From: Glutamicibacter sp002979865
GTDB taxonomy: Bacteria > Actinomycetota > Actinomycetes > Actinomycetales > Micrococcaceae
Assembly (NCBI RefSeq): GCF_050030965.1
Contig: NZ_CP188297.1
Coordinates: 2,480,001 to 2,544,000 of the forward strand
Direction: 5' to 3'
DNA: 64,000 nucleotides
Shown here: positions 61,007-64,000 of the stretch, one piece after another
Layout of the letters: the number at the start of each line of letters is the position of its first letter
Numbering within the stretch: the first letter of the stretch is position 1
The notes under the pieces: generated by a model
What the model was told of the DNA's origin: nothing
Seen by the model: only the letters and a program-made list of their open reading frames with translations
Databases searched by the model: none
Translations under genes and position numbers: made by a program

Positions 61007-62912
61007 AGCAACCGTCTGATTCCTTGGTGGCGCAGCAGCCGTGCTGGACCGGGGCTGGAACATCAAGGACAGGGGAGCGGTCGAAGAAGCCCTCGGGACG
61101 GATGGTGAAGCCAACGGTGTCCACAGGCATCATCGGCCAGTCCTCAGTCCGCGGGAAGTGGGTCAACGCGAAGGTGTGCCACAGGCTGATCTGCTCGCCG
61201 TCGATGTTCTTGTCGTCCTCGATCCACGAGCCAATGCCGTCAACGCCCGGGTTCTGGTTCACGAAGTCACCGGTTGGATAGCGGTGGCCGTCCTCCCGCT
61301 TGGTCACCCACAGGGCCTTGGAGGCGAATTCTGCGCGACGATGGATGGAGGATCCTTCGGCGGCCAGCAGGGTCGGCAGTCCCTGGGACATCAGCTTGTA
61401 GCCCACCGGCTTGCCGAGGTAGTTCTTCGAATCCGGGTTGGTCACCACCCAAGTGCGGCCGGCGGTCGGATCGCTATCGCGTACCGCCTGCTTCTCGGTA
61501 GCCAGCACCGTGTGGCTGCGGGTGAAGGCGTTGCCCCGGGGGTTCTCCTTGCTGATGGGCAGGCGCACGGCTTCTTCTTCGATGACGCGGCTGGGTCCGC
61601 CGTCCAGGGCGAAGTCCAGCCGGGCGCCGAAGATGTGCTGGTGGAAGGGCGCGCCCAGGCCAGGCGCCATTTCCGAGGAGTAGCGCTCGTCGAGCATGGC
61701 CGAGGTGAACACGATGCCGGTGGCCTTGGCCTCGAATTCGATGGTGCCGTCGAGGTACAGGTACCAGTAGAAGCCGTAGTCGTAGTTGCCCACGGTAGTG
61801 AAGAAGCTGATCACCAGGCGGCGGTTGCGGCGCGTGTACTTCACGCCTGACCAGTCATCGGCGTGCTTGGAGAGGATCGAGGCGTCTTCCTCGTGCATGC
61901 AGATGCCGTTGGTGATCTTCTGCGCATTGCCATCGGCGTCGGTGACCACAGGGGAGATGTAGTGGATTTCGCCCAGGCAGTCGCAGCCCAGCTCCAGCGA
62001 GTTGGCCAGGCGCCCGATCAGGTACTCGCCGGTGTCGAAGTAGTTCTGCCAGCTGCGCACCGGGGAAGGGTCCCCGTAGGGGACTACCATTTCCGCAATG
62101 GACGCACGATCCAGGATGCGGCGTTCGGTGCCCCGATCGTTGAAGGCGATGTTGTAGAGCACCAGCCCTTCGCGCATGTCGAAACCGATATCCAGCGACC
62201 ATTTCTCCCACTCGACGTGGTTGCCTGCGCTGACCGTGAAGCTGGCGCCCTCAGGCTGGGTGATCTCGATGGGCTTCTGGGTGGTGCGCACCGGGCCAGT
62301 GAGTTCCGGATCCGTGTAGTTGCCGTGGGTTTCGGGTACCGGGATGACTTCCAGGTCCAGCAGCTGGTCGATCTTTCCGGCGATGGTGTCGATGTAAACC
62401 ACCAGTCCATCAACGGGATGGGCCCAGGCGGAGTCTTCGGCGAAATCCTGGCGGAAGGCCAGGCCGCGCAGGATGCGGCGCCCGGCTTCTTGCGGGTACT
62501 CGTCCTCGTAGACTCCTGCGGAGAGCGGGGCAACGCGCACCTGTTCTGGCGTCAGGTTGCGCTTGGCCAGAGCGGCCGCCCACTGCGGATCGGCAACCAG
62601 GATGGCCTCCACCATTTCGAATTCCTCCAGCAGCACGGGCATCTGCCCCACCTTGGCCGGATCCAGGTCGATGCGGGAGTGCACGGCCTGCGCGCCCAAG
62701 TCCAGGACGACGTCCTTGGGTGAGTTGGCCAGCTTGTCCATGAGCATGACACGGACAAAACGTCCGGGGCGGTCAGCGCGTGGATCCTCCAGGCCCATGT
62801 AGGCGATGCGGGTGTTCTCGGTGAAAAGCTGGTGGCTGACCAGCAATTCCTTGGCGGTGGCAATCTCTGCTTCGCTGAGCAGGGTGAAATCCGTGGTGGT
62901 GGTGATTGGCAT
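60990..62912 (-). CDS. tynA: Copper amine oxidase (primary-amine oxidase)
   Basis: 640 residues, close in length to the Arthrobacter globiformis enzymes. It oxidises primary amines such as phenethylamine or histamine to aldehydes with oxygen. Y377 in VGNYDYGFYW is the tyrosine converted to topaquinone. The copper ligands are HQHIFGARLD (two His) and FALTHFPRTEDWP (one His). The C-terminus ends in HGCCATKESDGCCGSGD, an unusual Cys-rich tail. No signal peptide. AAGGAG precedes ATG 62912. A divergent TetR gene and a perfect operator palindrome adjoin it. Confidence 0.93.
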   Translation of the reverse strand: MPITTTTDFTLLSEAEIATAKELLVSHQLFTENTRIAYMGLEDPRADRPGRFVRVMLMDKLANSPKDVVLDLGAQAVHSRIDLDPAKVGQMPVLLEEFEMVEAILVADPQWAAALAKRNLTPEQVRVAPLSAGVYEDEYPQEAGRRILRGLAFRQDFAEDSAWAHPVDGLVVYIDTIAGKIDQLLDLEVIPVPETHGNYTDPELTGPVRTTQKPIEITQPEGASFTVSAGNHVEWEKWSLDIGFDMREGLVLYNIAFNDRGTERRILDRASIAEMVVPYGDPSPVRSWQNYFDTGEYLIGRLANSLELGCDCLGEIHYISPVVTDADGNAQKITNGICMHEEDASILSKHADDWSGVKYTRRNRRLVISFFTTVGNYDYGFYWYLYLDGTIEFEAKATGIVFTSAMLDERYSSEMAPGLGAPFHQHIFGARLDFALDGGPSRVIEEEAVRLPISKENPRGNAFTRSHTVLATEKQAVRDSDPTAGRTWVVTNPDSKNYLGKPVGYKLMSQGLPTLLAAEGSSIHRRAEFASKALWVTKREDGHRYPTGDFVNQNPGVDGIGSWIEDDKNIDGEQISLWHTFALTHFPRTEDWPMMPVDTVGFTIRPEGFFDRSPVLDVPAPVQHGCCATKESDGCCGSGD

Positions 62913-62956
62913 GGGATTGGCTCCTTCGGCACTGAAGTGTGATCTGCAGCATTTAT

Positions 62957-62978
62957 TATTCTCTAGTTGTAGAGAATA
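62957..62978. promoter_or_regulatory. Perfect operator palindrome between tynA and the TetR gene
   Basis: TATTCTCTA-GTTG-TAGAGAATA: two 9-base arms with a 4-base centre, in a 130-base divergent intergenic region. The size and symmetry fit a TetR dimer site. It lies 45 bases before tynA and 65 before the regulator. Confidence 0.7.
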
Positions 62979-63042
62979 CGGACGGGGTCAATGTGACGCA
63001 AGCCCTTGCCTGAAATAAATTGTTTTTCGCTAATCTTGAACC

Positions 63043-63636
63043 ATGCCGAAAATCGTGGACCATGATCAGCGTCGCCGGGAGATTGTCGAAGTTACTTGGC
63101 GATTCATTGCCCGCGAAGGCGTCGAGAAGCTGAATCTGCGTGATTTGGCGGCCGCGGCCGGCTATTCAAATGGCGCCTTCAAGCCCTACTTCCCGACGCG
63201 CGATTCGCTGCTGGTTGCCACGTTCCGCTACGTGGCCGAGGCTACTGACCGGCGCATCGCCCGCATGTGCCAGGGGCAAGCCGGGCTGGGCGCGCTGGAG
63301 GCATTCTCGCGCGAAGTGCTCCCGCTTGATGAGCTGCGGCGCAATGAAGCCCGCATTGCTGTGCACTTCTGGCATCTGGCCCTCGGGGACCGTGCGCTGG
63401 CTGCGGTCAACGCGCAAACCATGGACCGGTGGCGCGAGCTCATCGACCAGTGGCTTGGGCAGCTGCTGGGTCCGGAGCATCCCGCGGCGCGTGTTGCCCG
63501 CGACTCGATGATCAATTTCCTGATGGGTGCTCAGGCCAGCAGCGTGCTCGATGAAGCTGTCAACACCGCCGAGTCGCTCGAAGCGCAGCTGCAATACCGC
63601 CTGGATGCGTTGCGCCGCCTGCACCCCCAGAGCTAG
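63043..63636 (+). CDS. TetR family transcriptional regulator
   Basis: 197 residues. Helix-turn-helix LNLRDLAAAAGYSNGAFKPYFPTRDSLLVATF, then an all-helical ligand domain resembling the BetI/TetR_C_6 type. Divergent from tynA, with a perfect palindrome in between, so it most probably represses tynA and itself until an amine or aldehyde binds. No Shine-Dalgarno is clear before ATG 63043. Confidence 0.85.
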   Translation: MPKIVDHDQRRREIVEVTWRFIAREGVEKLNLRDLAAAAGYSNGAFKPYFPTRDSLLVATFRYVAEATDRRIARMCQGQAGLGALEAFSREVLPLDELRRNEARIAVHFWHLALGDRALAAVNAQTMDRWRELIDQWLGQLLGPEHPAARVARDSMINFLMGAQASSVLDEAVNTAESLEAQLQYRLDALRRLHPQS

Positions 63637-63740
63637 GCGGATATTCTCCGCGCGAAGAAAATAGTGACTTTTCGCTTCGCTCGGCGTACTCTCATTCGTG
63701 ATGCCCGACACAGTTGATGGGCTTCAATGGGGAGGCAAGC

Positions 63741-64000
63741 ATGTACCAACTTCAGCACGTCGATTCGTTCACCGCGTGGTCGCGGCTCATTTCCGACGCC
63801 TTCGTCAGGCTGCAAAGCGAGCAGATTTCCAGCGGCCATTTCACCGCCACGCTGGGTGCCAATATGCTCGGCGATATCGGTTTGATGCGCATACATGCCA
63901 AACCCCACGCAGTGCAACGAACCGAGAACCTCACCTCCAGCGGCGACGGGGATTTCTACAAGGTCTCCTACCAGCTCGATGGCTACGGGCTGCTGATCCA
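63741..64000 (+). CDS. AraC-type regulator, N-terminal part (FeaR-like; runs off window)
   Basis: The first 86 codons of a gene that continues past the window. The start MYQLQHVDSFTAWSRLISDA and the stretch GDIGLMRIHAKPHAVQRTENL, then GDGDFYKVSYQLDGYGLL, match the AraC-binding-like sensory domain of FeaR-type activators. In E. coli FeaR switches on tynA and feaB for aromatic amine use, and here it also lies beside tynA. The DNA-binding domain is not in view. GGGGAGG stands 5 bases before ATG 63741. Confidence 0.7.
   Translation, partial: MYQLQHVDSFTAWSRLISDAFVRLQSEQISSGHFTATLGANMLGDIGLMRIHAKPHAVQRTENLTSSGDGDFYKVSYQLDGYGLLI

Overview
The window looks like chromosome from a high-GC Gram-positive actinobacterium, most likely in the Micrococcaceae (Arthrobacter/Glutamicibacter type). 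This is inferred from GC-rich codon use, a LAxTG sortase signal, an Arthrobacter-type copper amine oxidase of 640 residues, IdeR- and Zur-like operator sequences, several apparently leaderless genes and many GTG/TTG starts. I see no rRNA, tRNA, prophage, insertion sequence or CRISPR array. Most of it is ordinary, densely packed housekeeping and accessory metabolism.

Layout. 1-6.3 kb: the start of an atypical response regulator, a very large repeat-rich LAxTG surface protein, and a DUF5819/HTTM membrane pair. 6.4-13.1 kb: semialdehyde dehydrogenase, aldo/keto reductase, a 53-residue protein, an alpha/beta hydrolase and the HrpB helicase. 13.1-21.6 kb: acyl-CoA dehydrogenase, TetR regulator, small membrane and stress-like proteins, MFS exporter, PhzF protein, secreted AMIN-like protein, MscS channel, YqaJ nuclease and a thioredoxin-like protein. 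21.7-30 kb: an FtsX-type ABC system, then a siderophore uptake locus (lipoprotein, two permeases, and an ATPase fused to a siderophore-interacting reductase) behind an IdeR/DtxR-like box. 30-40 kb: two MarR regulators flanking an ABC exporter, FMN reductase, glutathionyl-hydroquinone-reductase-like protein, RNase H fusion, amino acid permease, serine hydrolase and SGNH hydrolase.

40-48 kb is a glycine/serine operon, gcvP-gcvT-gcvH-glyA-sdaA, behind a tandem glycine riboswitch. Glycine cleavage feeds C1 units to serine synthesis, and SdaA turns serine into pyruvate. 48-57 kb: MgtE, an Old Yellow Enzyme, an Rv2629-like protein, CPBP protease, YibE/F protein, a histidine-rich zinc-binding lipoprotein behind two Zur-like boxes, and a CDP-glycerol-transferase-like protein.

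57-64 kb is an amine-catabolism region: aminobutyraldehyde dehydrogenase, cupin and PuuB-like oxidase as one operon, then a Cys/His-rich membrane protein overlapping a copper amine oxidase, a divergent TetR gene with a perfect operator palindrome, and the start of a FeaR-like AraC regulator. The same 13-bp palindrome (TGAATGTRATTCA) lies upstream of this operon and of the semialdehyde dehydrogenase gene 52 kb away. That suggests one regulator joins the upper and lower parts of a putrescine/GABA route.

The observations I rate highest are the perfect 24-bp and 15-bp repeat arrays, the shared palindrome, the Cys-rich tail of the amine oxidase with its overlapping Cys/His-rich membrane partner, and a hairpin with two micro-ORFs at 9.25-9.4 kb.
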